DNA of 64,000 nucleotides from Pseudoduganella rivuli (GTDB lineage Bacteria > Pseudomonadota > Gammaproteobacteria > Burkholderiales > Burkholderiaceae_D): NCBI RefSeq assembly GCF_009674485.1, contig NZ_WKJJ01000001.1, forward strand, positions 110,265-174,264, written 5' to 3'. The notes beneath the pieces are model-generated. The model saw only the letters and a program-made list of their open reading frames with translations. It had not been told where the DNA came from and searched no databases. The position numbers and the translations under genes are program-made. Numbering within the stretch: position 1 is the stretch's first letter; every line of letters begins with the position of its first letter. Below, one piece after another: positions 1-8,895 of this stretch.

Positions 1-1345
1 TGGCGATCTGGTTGGTCGTCAAACCAGCCGCTTGCGCCGAGGTCAGGGTCGACACTTGCGTGGTCGACAGCGCCACCACCTGGTCGGACGTCAGGCCGGC
101 CACTTGCGACGATTTCAGGCCGGCCAGCGCCGACGTCTTGATCGCGCCGATGTCGTCGGTCGAGAACGTTGCCAGCACGTTGGTCGCCAGTGCGGCCAGT
201 TGTGCGGAATCGAGCGCGCCCACTTGCGTGTTGCTCAGCGCGGCGCCTTGCGACGTGGACAGGTTCGACAGGATCGTGGCCGGCAGCGCGGCGATCTGCG
301 TGGTCGACAGCTGCCCGATCTGGTCGGTGGTCAGGCCCGCCACTTGCGACGATTTCAGGGCGGAAATGACGGAAGTTTTCAGCGTATCGATGTCGGCCGT
401 GGCGATCGCGGCAATCGCGTTGGTGCTCAGCACGCCGAACTGCGCCGTGGTCAGCGCGCCCAGCTGGACGCTGTTGAAGGCGGCGATTTGCGCGGAATTC
501 AAACCGGCCGACACTTGCAGCGTGCTCAGGGCGGCAACTTGCGCCGACGTCAGCGCGTCGACCTGGTCCGTGGAAATCGCGTTGACCTGCGCCGACGACA
601 GCCCGGAAATCACATTGGTCTTGATGGCGGCCAGGTCCGCATCTTGCATCGCCGCCACGTTGGCAGTGGACAAGCCCGCCAATTGCGCCGACGTCAGCGA
701 CGCCATTTGCAACGTCGTCAGTCCCACGACCTGGTCGGACGTCAGGCCCGCGACTTGCGAGGATTTCAAGCCCGCCAGGCTGGTGGTGCTCAGCGCGGCC
801 ACTTCATCGGTGGCCAGCACGGCGACGGTGGAGGAACTCAGTGCGCCCAGTTGCGCGGAACTGAAGGCGGCAACCTGGGTGGAATTCAGTGCGGCGATGT
901 CGACGGTATCGAGACCGGCTGTCAGTTGCAGCGTCGTCAGTGCGCCGACTTGCGCCGACGTCAGCGCGGCGACCTGCATCGAATTAAGCGCCGCGATCTG
1001 CGTGGTTTTCAGGGAAGCGAGCGTGGCCGTCTTGATGCCCACGATATCGTTGGTTTCGATGGCGGAGATGCCCTCCGTCGTCATCGCATTGGCCTGGGCC
1101 GTCGTGAATCCGCTCAATTGCAGCGAATTGAGCGCCACGATTTGATTGGACGTAATACCCTGCGATATCTGAGCTGTCGTCAACCCCTGCAATTGCAGTG
1201 TATTAAACACAACCAATTGAGTACTGGTCAGGGCAGCAACCTGGTGGGTGCCAAGGGACGCCAAGTCTGCAGAACCGAACGCTGCAATCTGGTCGGTATC
1301 CAGACTGGCGATCTGGGAGGTACTCAAGAGGGTTAAGAGGCTCAC
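1..1345 (-). CDS. Octapeptide-repeat protein, partial (3' end off left edge)
   Basis: The frame is open on the minus strand from a GTG at 1345 to the window edge, so at least 448 codons of an unfinished gene are present. The start is chosen because AAGGAG lies 7 nt upstream. After a short lead the protein is almost wholly a degenerate eight-residue repeat of the form L-T/S-x-x-Q-V/I-A-A/G (for example LTSAQVAA, LTTDQIGQ, LKSSQVAG), with roughly 50 copies visible. A Ser/Thr followed three residues later by Gln looks like a helix N-capping box, so each unit may be one short helical turn of a solenoid; that is inference. No signal peptide is evident at the start. Such proteins are usually large and surface-linked, but I cannot name a family. 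The repeat leaves the opposite strand open too, which gives false plus-strand ORFs. Confidence 0.8.
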   Translation of the reverse strand, partial: MSLLTLLSTSQIASLDTDQIAAFGSADLASLGTHQVAALTSTQLVVFNTLQLQGLTTAQISQGITSNQIVALNSLQLSGFTTAQANAMTTEGISAIETNDIVGIKTATLASLKTTQIAALNSMQVAALTSAQVGALTTLQLTAGLDTVDIAALNSTQVAAFSSAQLGALSSSTVAVLATDEVAALSTTSLAGLKSSQVAGLTSDQVVGLTTLQMASLTSAQLAGLSTANVAAMQDADLAAIKTNVISGLSSAQVNAISTDQVDALTSAQVAALSTLQVSAGLNSAQIAAFNSVQLGALTTAQFGVLSTNAIAAIATADIDTLKTSVISALKSSQVAGLTTDQIGQLSTTQIAALPATILSNLSTSQGAALSNTQVGALDSAQLAALATNVLATFSTDDIGAIKTSALAGLKSSQVAGLTSDQVVALSTTQVSTLTSAQAAGLTTNQIA

Positions 1346-1786
1346 TTCCGTTCTCCTTGGGGGACGACGCTACTGATTTAGACTCGCAACATGGCGATAG
1401 CCGGTCCAAACCGGCTACCAACCCATGCGCGCTACTTGTTTTTTGATGCTACCCTGCAACTATTTTTTGACGTCGCTCGATGACATTTACGGCCGGAAAG
1501 TTGATTTACTTTAATAACTATTTTCAATAACAGGTTTTAAAAATCAACTAACAGAAATAATTGTCCAGAAGGAAACACGCGTTTCCACGCGGGTTTGTCC
1601 TGAACGGTAGAGCGACCACAACTGCTTGGGACTTAAGCCGATTTCCACATGGATACGAAATAATTCCACATTGCCCGTCAGTATATCGCAGAACTTTCCT
1701 TGCGGAATGTTTTTCGTATGCAAATTTGCAACGTGAATTAATCTCTCACCAATCCTTTAACAATCCAGTTTCATTCAGTGTCATTG
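1346..1786. other. Intergenic region upstream of the repeat protein
   Basis: No credible gene is seen. The part around 1500-1560 is strongly AT-rich for this genome and probably carries the promoter of the repeat-protein gene, but no clear -10/-35 pair could be fixed. The part from 1560 to 1786 lies downstream of the SDR gene and shows no convincing terminator. An open frame at 1561-1809 lacks a ribosome binding site and protein-like composition and was not called. Confidence 0.5.
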
Positions 1787-2527
1787 TCATTTTCCGCCGC
1801 CAACCGTGACCGTCGTCGCAGTCATGTACGACGCAGCCGGCGACAGCAGCCACACCACCGGTTCGGCAATTTCCTCCGGCCTGGCGACGCGGCGCAATGG
1901 AATCGACGGCGCGGCACGCTGCAAGCGCCCGCCATCACCGCCCCGCTCATGGATTTCCGTCTCCGTCATGCCGGGCGCCACGCCCAGCACACGAATGCCT
2001 TCGGGCGCCAGTTCCCGGCCCAAACCCAGCGTGAACCCTTCGACAGCCGCCTTGCTGGCGGCATAATGGACGTAATCGCCGGCGCTACCACTGGCGGCGG
2101 CCGTCGATGAAATATTGATGATGACACCCGCCGTACCGTGGCGCTGGAACGACGCCACCGCCGCGCGGCAGCACTCCATCAGGCCCAGCACATTGATGCG
2201 GAAGACGTCGGCAATCATGGCCGGGTCCGCATCCATAAAACGGGTAATGCGGCCGGTGATGCCCGCGTTGTTGACCAGCGCGGTGACTGGCCCCAGTTGA
2301 CGTTCGGTGTCGGCAAACAGGCGCGCCACATCGGACGGGTCGCCGACATCGGCCTGGATGGCCACTGCCCTGCCCCCGGCGGCCTCGATGGCCGCCACCA
2401 CCCCACCTGCCGCCTGTGCATCGCGCGCATAGTTGACGGCCACGGCAAAACCGTCGCGGGCGGCCGCCAGGGCAATGGCGGCGCCTATGCCCCGGCCGGC
2501 GCCGGTGACAAGTACTACTTTTTCCAT
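1787..2527 (-). CDS. SDR family NAD(P)-dependent oxidoreductase
   Basis: Encodes 246 residues, the usual length for a classical short-chain dehydrogenase/reductase. The Rossmann cofactor motif TGAGRGIG lies near residues 8-15. NNAG follows in the middle, the catalytic Ser is in NISS, and the catalytic Tyr-x-x-x-Lys pair is YAASK near residue 155. A C-terminal TVTVGGGK tail matches families that end with a glycine-rich strand. The ATG at 2527 is preferred over the upstream TTG at 2590, because the extra 21 residues are not part of the SDR fold. The protein should be cytosolic and reduce or oxidise a small carbonyl or alcohol. The substrate cannot be told from sequence. It stands alone; the next gene on the same strand starts more than 100 bp upstream. 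Confidence 0.88.
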   Translation of the reverse strand: MEKVVLVTGAGRGIGAAIALAAARDGFAVAVNYARDAQAAGGVVAAIEAAGGRAVAIQADVGDPSDVARLFADTERQLGPVTALVNNAGITGRITRFMDADPAMIADVFRINVLGLMECCRAAVASFQRHGTAGVIINISSTAAASGSAGDYVHYAASKAAVEGFTLGLGRELAPEGIRVLGVAPGMTETEIHERGGDGGRLQRAAPSIPLRRVARPEEIAEPVVWLLSPAASYMTATTVTVGGGK

Positions 2528-2639
2528 GGAATGTTTCTCGCTAGCATGACGGCGAATTTTACGTGCTTTTGCCCGTAACACCCTCACCAATTGTCACACC
2601 GCAAGAATGTCGTGGCGGTTGCGCCACGACAAAATGACA

Positions 2640-3647
2640 TCAGTCGACCGGGAGTAGATCGCCGTCGACAACCACGCGGTCACGGCCGCTACGCTTGGCC
2701 GCATACAATGCCTGGTCCGCCGCGCGCAGCAGCGACTCGCCGTCGCTCAGGCGCTCCTTGTCGTAGCTGGCGACACCGATGCTCATCGTCACGTGTGGAC
2801 GGGTGGCATTGGGCGCGTGGGTGATATTGAGCGCCGCGATGCAGGCGCGGATGGCTTCGGCGTGCTGGCGCGCCTGCTCGGCATTAGTATCAGGCAACAC
2901 GGCGGCAAATTCCTCACCGCCGTAGCGCGCCGCCAGGTCGGCTGCGCGCTGCAATTTACCGGCAAACGCTTCGGCTACCATGGCCAGGCACGCATCGCCT
3001 TGCTGGTGCCCGAAGTGGTCGTTGTAAGCCTTGAAGGAATCGATGTCCATCAACAGCAGCGACAATTCGCTGCCATGGCGCTGGGCCCGCCCGAGCTCCC
3101 GCTGCAAGGCCACGTCGAAATGGCGGCGGTTGGCAATACCGGTCAAGCCATCGACATACGATTGCGCGCGCAGCGATTCCGCCTGGTCGCGCAGCAGGCG
3201 TTCGCGTCCCACCGTGGTGCTGACGTCGCTGATCTCAATCAGGCAAAAGCGCTCGCGCCCTTCGGTAAACGGCGTGACGGCAATCGCCTGCTCCACCCGT
3301 TCGCCGCCCCACGTGCCGGACGGGTACAACGGAAATGGCGTGCGGTTCAGCGATTGCGGCAAGTGCGCGGCAATATTGTTGGTCAGCGCGCTGTGCACGG
3401 CCAGTTCCAGCCGCTGCCCCAGCAATTCCGGGAACAGGTCGAACAATTCCTGCCCCTCCACCCGGTTGGCAGCCATACCGGAATGGCTGGCCAGCCACTG
3501 GTTCCACAACACGATGCGCTTGCGCGCGTCCAGCACGATCAAGCCCAGGTTGGCCAGGCCGAGGACACGCTTGAACAGATGGGGATGCTGGGGAATGGCG
3601 GGCGCGGTGCGCTGGGCCAGGGGCGAATTCGGGAAGTGGTCGAGCAT
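2640..3647 (-). CDS. PAS-GGDEF diguanylate cyclase
   Basis: A 335-residue protein with a PAS-like sensor (about residues 25-140, including LGLIVLDARKRIVLWNQ) joined by a short helix to a GGDEF domain (about 160-330). The active site reads GGEEF at residues 243-247, and the preceding DGLTGIANRR stretch and a LLLMDIDSFK metal-site strand are intact, so it should make c-di-GMP from two GTP. I see no RxxD inhibitory site five residues before GGEEF (the residues there are DLAAR). No membrane segment is present, so it is probably a cytosolic redox or ligand sensor. The ATG at 3647 has only a weak GGAT upstream. Confidence 0.9.
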   Translation of the reverse strand: MLDHFPNSPLAQRTAPAIPQHPHLFKRVLGLANLGLIVLDARKRIVLWNQWLASHSGMAANRVEGQELFDLFPELLGQRLELAVHSALTNNIAAHLPQSLNRTPFPLYPSGTWGGERVEQAIAVTPFTEGRERFCLIEISDVSTTVGRERLLRDQAESLRAQSYVDGLTGIANRRHFDVALQRELGRAQRHGSELSLLLMDIDSFKAYNDHFGHQQGDACLAMVAEAFAGKLQRAADLAARYGGEEFAAVLPDTNAEQARQHAEAIRACIAALNITHAPNATRPHVTMSIGVASYDKERLSDGESLLRAADQALYAAKRSGRDRVVVDGDLLPVD

Positions 3648-3740
3648 GCGGTCTATCCGGGCCGGCGGGCAAAGCAGGGATTATAAGCGCGCGATGGTCG
3701 ATAAATACACGGGTGTGGCTGGAAAGACACTATCAGCAAT

Positions 3741-3770
3741 AAAAAAACCGCACATGCGTGCGGCTTTCTT
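3741..3770 (-). terminator. Rho-independent terminator after the PEP-CTERM gene
   Basis: Read on the minus strand, a perfect 6-bp stem CCGCAC/GTGCGG with a GCAT loop (3748-3763) is followed by seven T (3741-3747). It lies only 4 bp beyond the stop of the PEP-CTERM gene at 3774. On the plus strand there is a weaker CTTTCTT tail. Confidence 0.85.
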
Positions 3771-3773
3771 GTT

Positions 3774-4571
3774 TCACGCCTGGCGTCGGCGGCGCACCAG
3801 GTATAAACCGGCAAGGCCCAGCGCCATCAGCGGCACGGTGCCTGGCGCCGGCGTCAGCCGGACAATGCCTTCGATCACGTCGTTCTGGCACGTCTCGCCC
3901 CAGTGCATGGCGATCGTGGAGAACGTGGCCAGGTCGGTACCCGACACATTGATGGTGAATTGCAGCGACTGGTTCGCCAACACGGTCCAGGTACCGGTCT
4001 TGCCGGTATTGGTGACATTGGCCGCGTTATTGGTGGTCTTCACGGCCACTTCCTGGCCATTGCGGTACGTGCAACCGTTGGTGCAATTGATATAGCTTTC
4101 GGAATTCACCGTATTCAGCGCATTGGTGGCGCCATTGAGCTTGTACAGCGTGAAACTGCCGCCGTTATTGTTCCAGCGGTCGGCCAGGCTGAAACCATAG
4201 TCCCACACCGTGCTGTTGCCGGCATTGTCCGCGGCATAATGATCGGCCGCGGTACCAGCCGGATTCCACGTATCGCCCAGGAACACGTCGCCATAGCCAA
4301 TGCCTTTGGCCACGTTGTTTGCCGTGTACGCCCACGAGTCGGAGCCGGCATGGCCTGCAAACGCCGTATTGATGGTCACCGTCAGCACGTCGCCGACGCG
4401 GGCAATCTTTGCGCTGTTGATGTCATACATGCTGCTGCCAATGACATCGCCCAGGCCATGAGCATCGGAGCCCCAGTAGGCATCGGTGATGGTATCGGTC
4501 AAGGTGCCGGCCTTGGCGGCCCCGCCCATCAACGCCAGGGCGGCAAATGCTGCACTAAGCAGTCGTTTCAT
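3774..4571 (-). CDS. PEP-CTERM sorting domain protein
   Basis: A 265-residue exported protein. It starts with a signal peptide (MKRLLSAAFAALALMGGAAKA, cut near residue 22). It ends with the tripartite exosortase signal: a PAPGT variant of the PEP motif, a hydrophobic helix (VPLMALGLAGLYLV) and a basic tail RRRRQA. The middle is rich in Asn, Thr and Gly and contains a Cys pair near CTNGC, as expected for a secreted matrix or surface protein. By family knowledge, such proteins are cut and anchored or released by an exosortase (EpsH/XrtA type). None lies in this window. It is divergent from prsT at 4843. Function beyond surface sorting is unknown. Confidence 0.9.
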   Translation of the reverse strand: MKRLLSAAFAALALMGGAAKAGTLTDTITDAYWGSDAHGLGDVIGSSMYDINSAKIARVGDVLTVTINTAFAGHAGSDSWAYTANNVAKGIGYGDVFLGDTWNPAGTAADHYAADNAGNSTVWDYGFSLADRWNNNGGSFTLYKLNGATNALNTVNSESYINCTNGCTYRNGQEVAVKTTNNAANVTNTGKTGTWTVLANQSLQFTINVSGTDLATFSTIAMHWGETCQNDVIEGIVRLTPAPGTVPLMALGLAGLYLVRRRRQA

Positions 4572-4842
4572 GATGTTTCCTGAAGAAATTTATAGTTCCG
4601 GTAAGCAGGAATCATGCCTGGAATTAACTATTCTTTATAATCAAACATTTAGCGCAACAACAACTCGATTGCTGTAGCGCAATGTAAAAAATCCCGACAA
4701 CATAGTGACAAGATATCAAATAGTCGTGTCGAAAAGCAAGAATTAAATCAAGAATGGCCGTGCAGTCCATGTTGCCCCACCGCGGCAACCATGCCACCAT
4801 GCGGAACTGTCAGCCGTTTCACTGAGGAATCCAAGGAATTTT

Positions 4843-7599
4843 ATGATGCACCGCTTGTCCGCCCCGCTCACTGCCCTGCTGCTGGCTGCCGCCTTGTCCG
4901 GTTGCCGGGAGCAAGACAAGGACGCCCTGGTAGCCAAAGCCATGCAGCACCGCGCCCAAGGGGAATTGCGCGCGGCGACCATCGAATTCAAGAATGTGCT
5001 GCAAGCGCACCCGGATGATGGCGAAACCCGTTTCCTGCTGGCGCAAACATATAACGAGACCGGCGAGGCGCTGACGGCGGAAAAAGAAATCCGCCGCGCC
5101 ATCAACCTCGGCTACACGGCCGACGCGGCGCTGGCCGAACTGGCCAAGGCATTGCTGTTGCAGGGCGAATACCAGAAAGCACTGGACCAGACCGCCAAGG
5201 CCGTGAAGCCCGGCCCCACCCTGCAATGTATCCGCGCCGATGCGTTGCGCGCGCTGGGCAAGGCTGACGAAGCAAAGCCCATCTATGAAGCCGTGCTGCA
5301 GCAGCAGCCGAATTTCCCTGCCGCGCTGCTGGGCCTGGGCCGGCTGGCGCAAACGGCGGGCGACCCGGCCACCGCCGGCAAATATGTCAGCCAGGCGCGG
5401 CAAGCCGATCCCCGCAACACGGACGCCCTGTTGTTCATGGCGGACTTGCAGCGCTCGCAAAAACAGTATGACGAGGCGATGGCGACGCTGGACCAGATCC
5501 TGAAAATCGCGCCGGAACACCGTTCCGCCCACATTGAAAAGGCGTACATCCTGATTCCGCAGGCGAAATTCGCCGCGGCGCAAGCGGAACTGGATGCGGC
5601 CACCGCGTCCGGCCCCAGCGGCATGCTGGTGTTATATACGCAGGCGCTGCTGGATTTCACGCAAGGCAAGGATGCGGCGGCCCTCGATTCGCTGCAAAAA
5701 GTCTTGCGCGCGGCCCCCGAGCATGCGCCCAGCATGCTGATGGCGGGCATCGTCAACATGAACATGGGCGCCCTGTCGCAAGCGGAATATTATTTACGCA
5801 GTTACCTGCGCACCAATCCGGGCAACCTGTATGCCCGCAAGCTGCTGGCGTCGGCCTTGCTGAAGGCGGGCCAGTCGCCGGATGCGATGGCGGTGCTGGA
5901 ACCGGTGCTCAACACGGCAGGCCAGGATCCGGAAATCCTCGCGCTGGCCGGCGAAACTTTCATGCAAACGCGCGACTTCAACAAGGCGGGCGAACTGTTC
6001 AGCAAAGCCGCATCGATCGCGCCGGACAAGAGCGGCTTGCGCACTGCGCTGGGCTTGAGCAAGCTGGGCAAAGGACAAAACGAAGCGGCGCTGGCGGACT
6101 TGCTGGAAGCGGCCCGCCGCGAACCCGGCAATGCCCAGGTCGGCATTGCACTGACCACCACCCTGCTGTCGCTGCAGCGTCATGACCAGGCGCTGGCGGC
6201 AGTGCAGGAACTGGAAAAGGCGCAGCCGAAAAATCCCGTCATCCACAACCTCAAGGGCATGGTGCTGGCGGCCCGCAAAGACTTGCCCGGCGCGCGCGCG
6301 GCGTTCGACCACACGCTGGCGCTGCAGCCATCGTATTACCCGGCGGCCGCCAACCTGTCGCGCCTGGAAATGGAACTGAAAGATCCGGCCGCCGCGAAAA
6401 AGCATTTACTGGATTTCCTGGCAAAAAATAAAGGCCATATCGACGCGATGACCGCGATGGCGGCCATCGCGGCCCGCGAGCGCAACTTGCCGGAAGCCAC
6501 GCGCTGGCTGGAAAAAGCCCATGCGGACAATCCGGACGCCATGGCGCCGGGCGTGCGCCTGGTCAACCATTACCTGCTGCTACGCGAGCCGCAAAAAGCC
6601 GCCGCGCTGGCGGGCGCCCTGCAGGCAAAAAACCCCGACAATCCGGACTTGCTGGACATGCTGGGCAAGAGCCAGGTAGCGGCCGGCAACTTGCCGCTGG
6701 CCGTCGATGCCTATAAAAAACTGGCCATCGTCATGCCCCGCTCGCCGCAAGTGCACATGCAGGTGGCGGCGCTGTTCCTGCAAATGAATAACATCGGCCC
6801 CGCCGAAGACCACCTGAAAACAGCGCTGGCGATGCAGCCGGATTTCCCCGCCGCGCAACTGGCGCAGGCCGAACTCTACGTGAAACGGGGTTCGTATGAC
6901 CTGGCGCTGATGATTTCAGACCAACTGCAAAAGGCCTATCCCAAGGCGTCCGGCGGCTACCAGCTGGAAGGCGACATCCTGATGGCCAAGAAAAAACCGC
7001 TGCTGGCGTTGACGGAATTCGAGCGGGCGCTGGCGATTTCCCAGACCGGCGACTTGCTGATCAAGACCGCCAATGCACTGCGCGCGGCCGGCAAGCCTGC
7101 GGAAGGGGCCGCCCGCATCGACCAGTGGCTGAAACAGCATCCGGACGATGTGCGGGTACAGCTGTACAAGGGTGAAATCCTGCTGGCCGACAAACAATAC
7201 AAACCCGCCGCCGACCACCTGCAAGGGGTAGTACAGCGCTACCCGGGCAATGTCACCGCGTATAACAACCTGGCCTGGGCTTACCAGCAAACCGGCGACA
7301 GCCGCGCCATGGCGGCTGCCGAACAAGCTTATAAACTGGCGCCGCAACACCCGGTGGTCATCGATACGCTGGGCTGGGTGCTGGTGGAACAGGGCCAGGC
7401 GGCACGCGGCCTGAGCCTGCTGCAAAAAGCCAGCGCCGCCGCGCCCGAAGCGCGCGACATCCGCTTCCACCTGGCGCAGGCGCTGGCGAAAACCGGCGAC
7501 AAGGCGGCCGCGCGCAAGGAACTGGAAACCGTGTTGTCCGGCAGTGTCCCGTTCGCACAGGCCGAACAGGCGCGGGCATTGCTGGCGCAAGTGCAATGA
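4843..7599 (+). CDS. prsT: PEP-CTERM system TPR-repeat lipoprotein PrsT
   Basis: A 918-residue lipoprotein: a signal sequence with lipobox LSGC (Cys near residue 21) is followed by a continuous array of tetratricopeptide repeats to the C-terminus (units such as ALLGLGRLAQTAGDPATA and NNLAWAYQQTGDSRAM). The length and layout match the PrsT family (about 900 residues), which travels with exosortase and exopolysaccharide genes. Its role is thought to be a periplasmic or outer-membrane scaffold for polysaccharide export and protein sorting. Two tandem ATGs occur (4843, 4846) after AAGGA. The gene is divergent from a PEP-CTERM substrate, with 271 bp between. Its stop codon abuts the stop of the convergent gene at 7600 with no spacer. 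Confidence 0.9.
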   Translation: MMHRLSAPLTALLLAAALSGCREQDKDALVAKAMQHRAQGELRAATIEFKNVLQAHPDDGETRFLLAQTYNETGEALTAEKEIRRAINLGYTADAALAELAKALLLQGEYQKALDQTAKAVKPGPTLQCIRADALRALGKADEAKPIYEAVLQQQPNFPAALLGLGRLAQTAGDPATAGKYVSQARQADPRNTDALLFMADLQRSQKQYDEAMATLDQILKIAPEHRSAHIEKAYILIPQAKFAAAQAELDAATASGPSGMLVLYTQALLDFTQGKDAAALDSLQKVLRAAPEHAPSMLMAGIVNMNMGALSQAEYYLRSYLRTNPGNLYARKLLASALLKAGQSPDAMAVLEPVLNTAGQDPEILALAGETFMQTRDFNKAGELFSKAASIAPDKSGLRTALGLSKLGKGQNEAALADLLEAARREPGNAQVGIALTTTLLSLQRHDQALAAVQELEKAQPKNPVIHNLKGMVLAARKDLPGARAAFDHTLALQPSYYPAAANLSRLEMELKDPAAAKKHLLDFLAKNKGHIDAMTAMAAIAARERNLPEATRWLEKAHADNPDAMAPGVRLVNHYLLLREPQKAAALAGALQAKNPDNPDLLDMLGKSQVAAGNLPLAVDAYKKLAIVMPRSPQVHMQVAALFLQMNNIGPAEDHLKTALAMQPDFPAAQLAQAELYVKRGSYDLALMISDQLQKAYPKASGGYQLEGDILMAKKKPLLALTEFERALAISQTGDLLIKTANALRAAGKPAEGAARIDQWLKQHPDDVRVQLYKGEILLADKQYKPAADHLQGVVQRYPGNVTAYNNLAWAYQQTGDSRAMAAAEQAYKLAPQHPVVIDTLGWVLVEQGQAARGLSLLQKASAAAPEARDIRFHLAQALAKTGDKAAARKELETVLSGSVPFAQAEQARALLAQVQ

Positions 7600-8895
7600 C
7601 TATTGTCCGGCGCCCTGCGCAAACGTAAACACCTTGCGCTCGACAAACGCCATGTTCCCGTCCGCGCCGCGCGCCACTTCGGAAATCAGGTAGGTGCCGC
7701 TGGTCGGGTCGCCATTGGCGTCAAAGTCGATCGCCCCCGCCACGCCCTGGTAATCGATATCGCGCCCGGCTTTGGCGGCCGCCAGCGCCTGCGCAAACTG
7801 GCCGGGACCAATGGCGACGGGCGCGGCGCCATCCGGGCGCGACACCCGCTGCAAATTCGCCAGGATGGCGGCCCGCGTGTTGGCGCCGCCCTGCGCCATG
7901 GCCAGCGCCAGCAGGTACACCGCGTCATAGCCGGTAAACGACGTGCCTTCCGGCTCCAGGCCCACATTGCGGACGAACGCGTCGCGGTACGCCGCATAGC
8001 TGGGCGTGCTGCGGGGCGCGGTGGGCGACACCCATTGCATGCCCATCGCCGCATCGCCCGCGTTGCTGATGAAGGTGGCGCCGAAATTGCCGCTGCCGAA
8101 CAGGCGCGGCATCTGGCTGCCCAGCTTTTCCTTCAAGCCCCGCGCGATCGACGCGCCATCCAGCGCAAACCCCACGATCACCACCGCTTGCGGTACGCCA
8201 TTGGCCGTCAGCGCCGCCAGCTCGGCGTCAAACCCGACCGTCTTGGTGGCTGGATACGTGATATTGGCCAGTGGCGGATAGCCCCGTTGCACCAGCCGCT
8301 GCCGCACCGCTTCGCTGGCGCCCAGCCCGAACGCGTCATCCACGTGGATCAGCGCGACCCGGGTTAACCCCTGCTCGATGATATGGTCGGCCAGCGCCGC
8401 GCCTTGCAGCGCATCCGACGCCACCGTGCGGAACACCGTGCCCTTGTCGTCCAGCGACGTGATCAGCGGCGACGAACCGCTGGCGACAAACGGGATCCCG
8501 GCCGCGATCGTCACCTGCTGTGCGACCGGGATCGCCACGCGGCTGGAAAACGGGCCGAAGATGGCGACCGGGTCCAGCGCCGCCAGTTCGCGCGCGCTGA
8601 GCACGCCCGCATCGGCATCGAGCTTGTCGTCCCGCAGGATCAATTCCAGCTGCTGGCCGTTGACGCCGCCCGCGTCATTGATTTCCTTGACGGCCAGGCG
8701 CGCCGCATATTCGACAAATTGCCCCAGGCTGGCGGACGCCCCCGTGCGGGACACCAGCAAGCCCAGTTTCAGCGTGCCCGGCGTGGTCTGCGCGGCCGGG
8801 TTGGCGTCGACATTGGTGCCGCCCCCGCCGCCACAGGCCGCCAGCGCCAGCGCCAGCGCCAGCGCCCCGATCGTTGCCACCGCAAGTCTGTTCAT
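7600..8895 (-). CDS. ABC transporter substrate-binding lipoprotein, branched-chain amino acid type
   Basis: A 431-residue lipoprotein with lipobox LAAC followed by a glycine spacer, then a type I periplasmic binding fold of the Leu/Ile/Val family (LKLGLLVSRTGASASLG at the start of the fold, AVKEINDAGGVNG, VAIFGPFSS). Its start is fixed at 8895 by an ATGA overlap with the stop of the upstream TonB receptor, so the two are translationally coupled. No permease or ATPase gene is near, so it probably works as an orphan binding or sensing protein rather than as part of a complete importer. Ligands of this family include amino acids, amides and aromatic acids; the ligand here is unknown. Confidence 0.88.
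   Translation of the reverse strand: MNRLAVATIGALALALALAACGGGGGTNVDANPAAQTTPGTLKLGLLVSRTGASASLGQFVEYAARLAVKEINDAGGVNGQQLELILRDDKLDADAGVLSARELAALDPVAIFGPFSSRVAIPVAQQVTIAAGIPFVASGSSPLITSLDDKGTVFRTVASDALQGAALADHIIEQGLTRVALIHVDDAFGLGASEAVRQRLVQRGYPPLANITYPATKTVGFDAELAALTANGVPQAVVIVGFALDGASIARGLKEKLGSQMPRLFGSGNFGATFISNAGDAAMGMQWVSPTAPRSTPSYAAYRDAFVRNVGLEPEGTSFTGYDAVYLLALAMAQGGANTRAAILANLQRVSRPDGAAPVAIGPGQFAQALAAAKAGRDIDYQGVAGAIDFDANGDPTSGTYLISEVARGADGNMAFVERKVFTFAQGAGQ

Noticed and set aside
12..1336. Two long plus-strand open frames
   Set aside because: They are mirror frames of the octapeptide repeat on the minus strand; they have odd composition (Cys/Ala or Arg/Gln rich) and no ribosome site.
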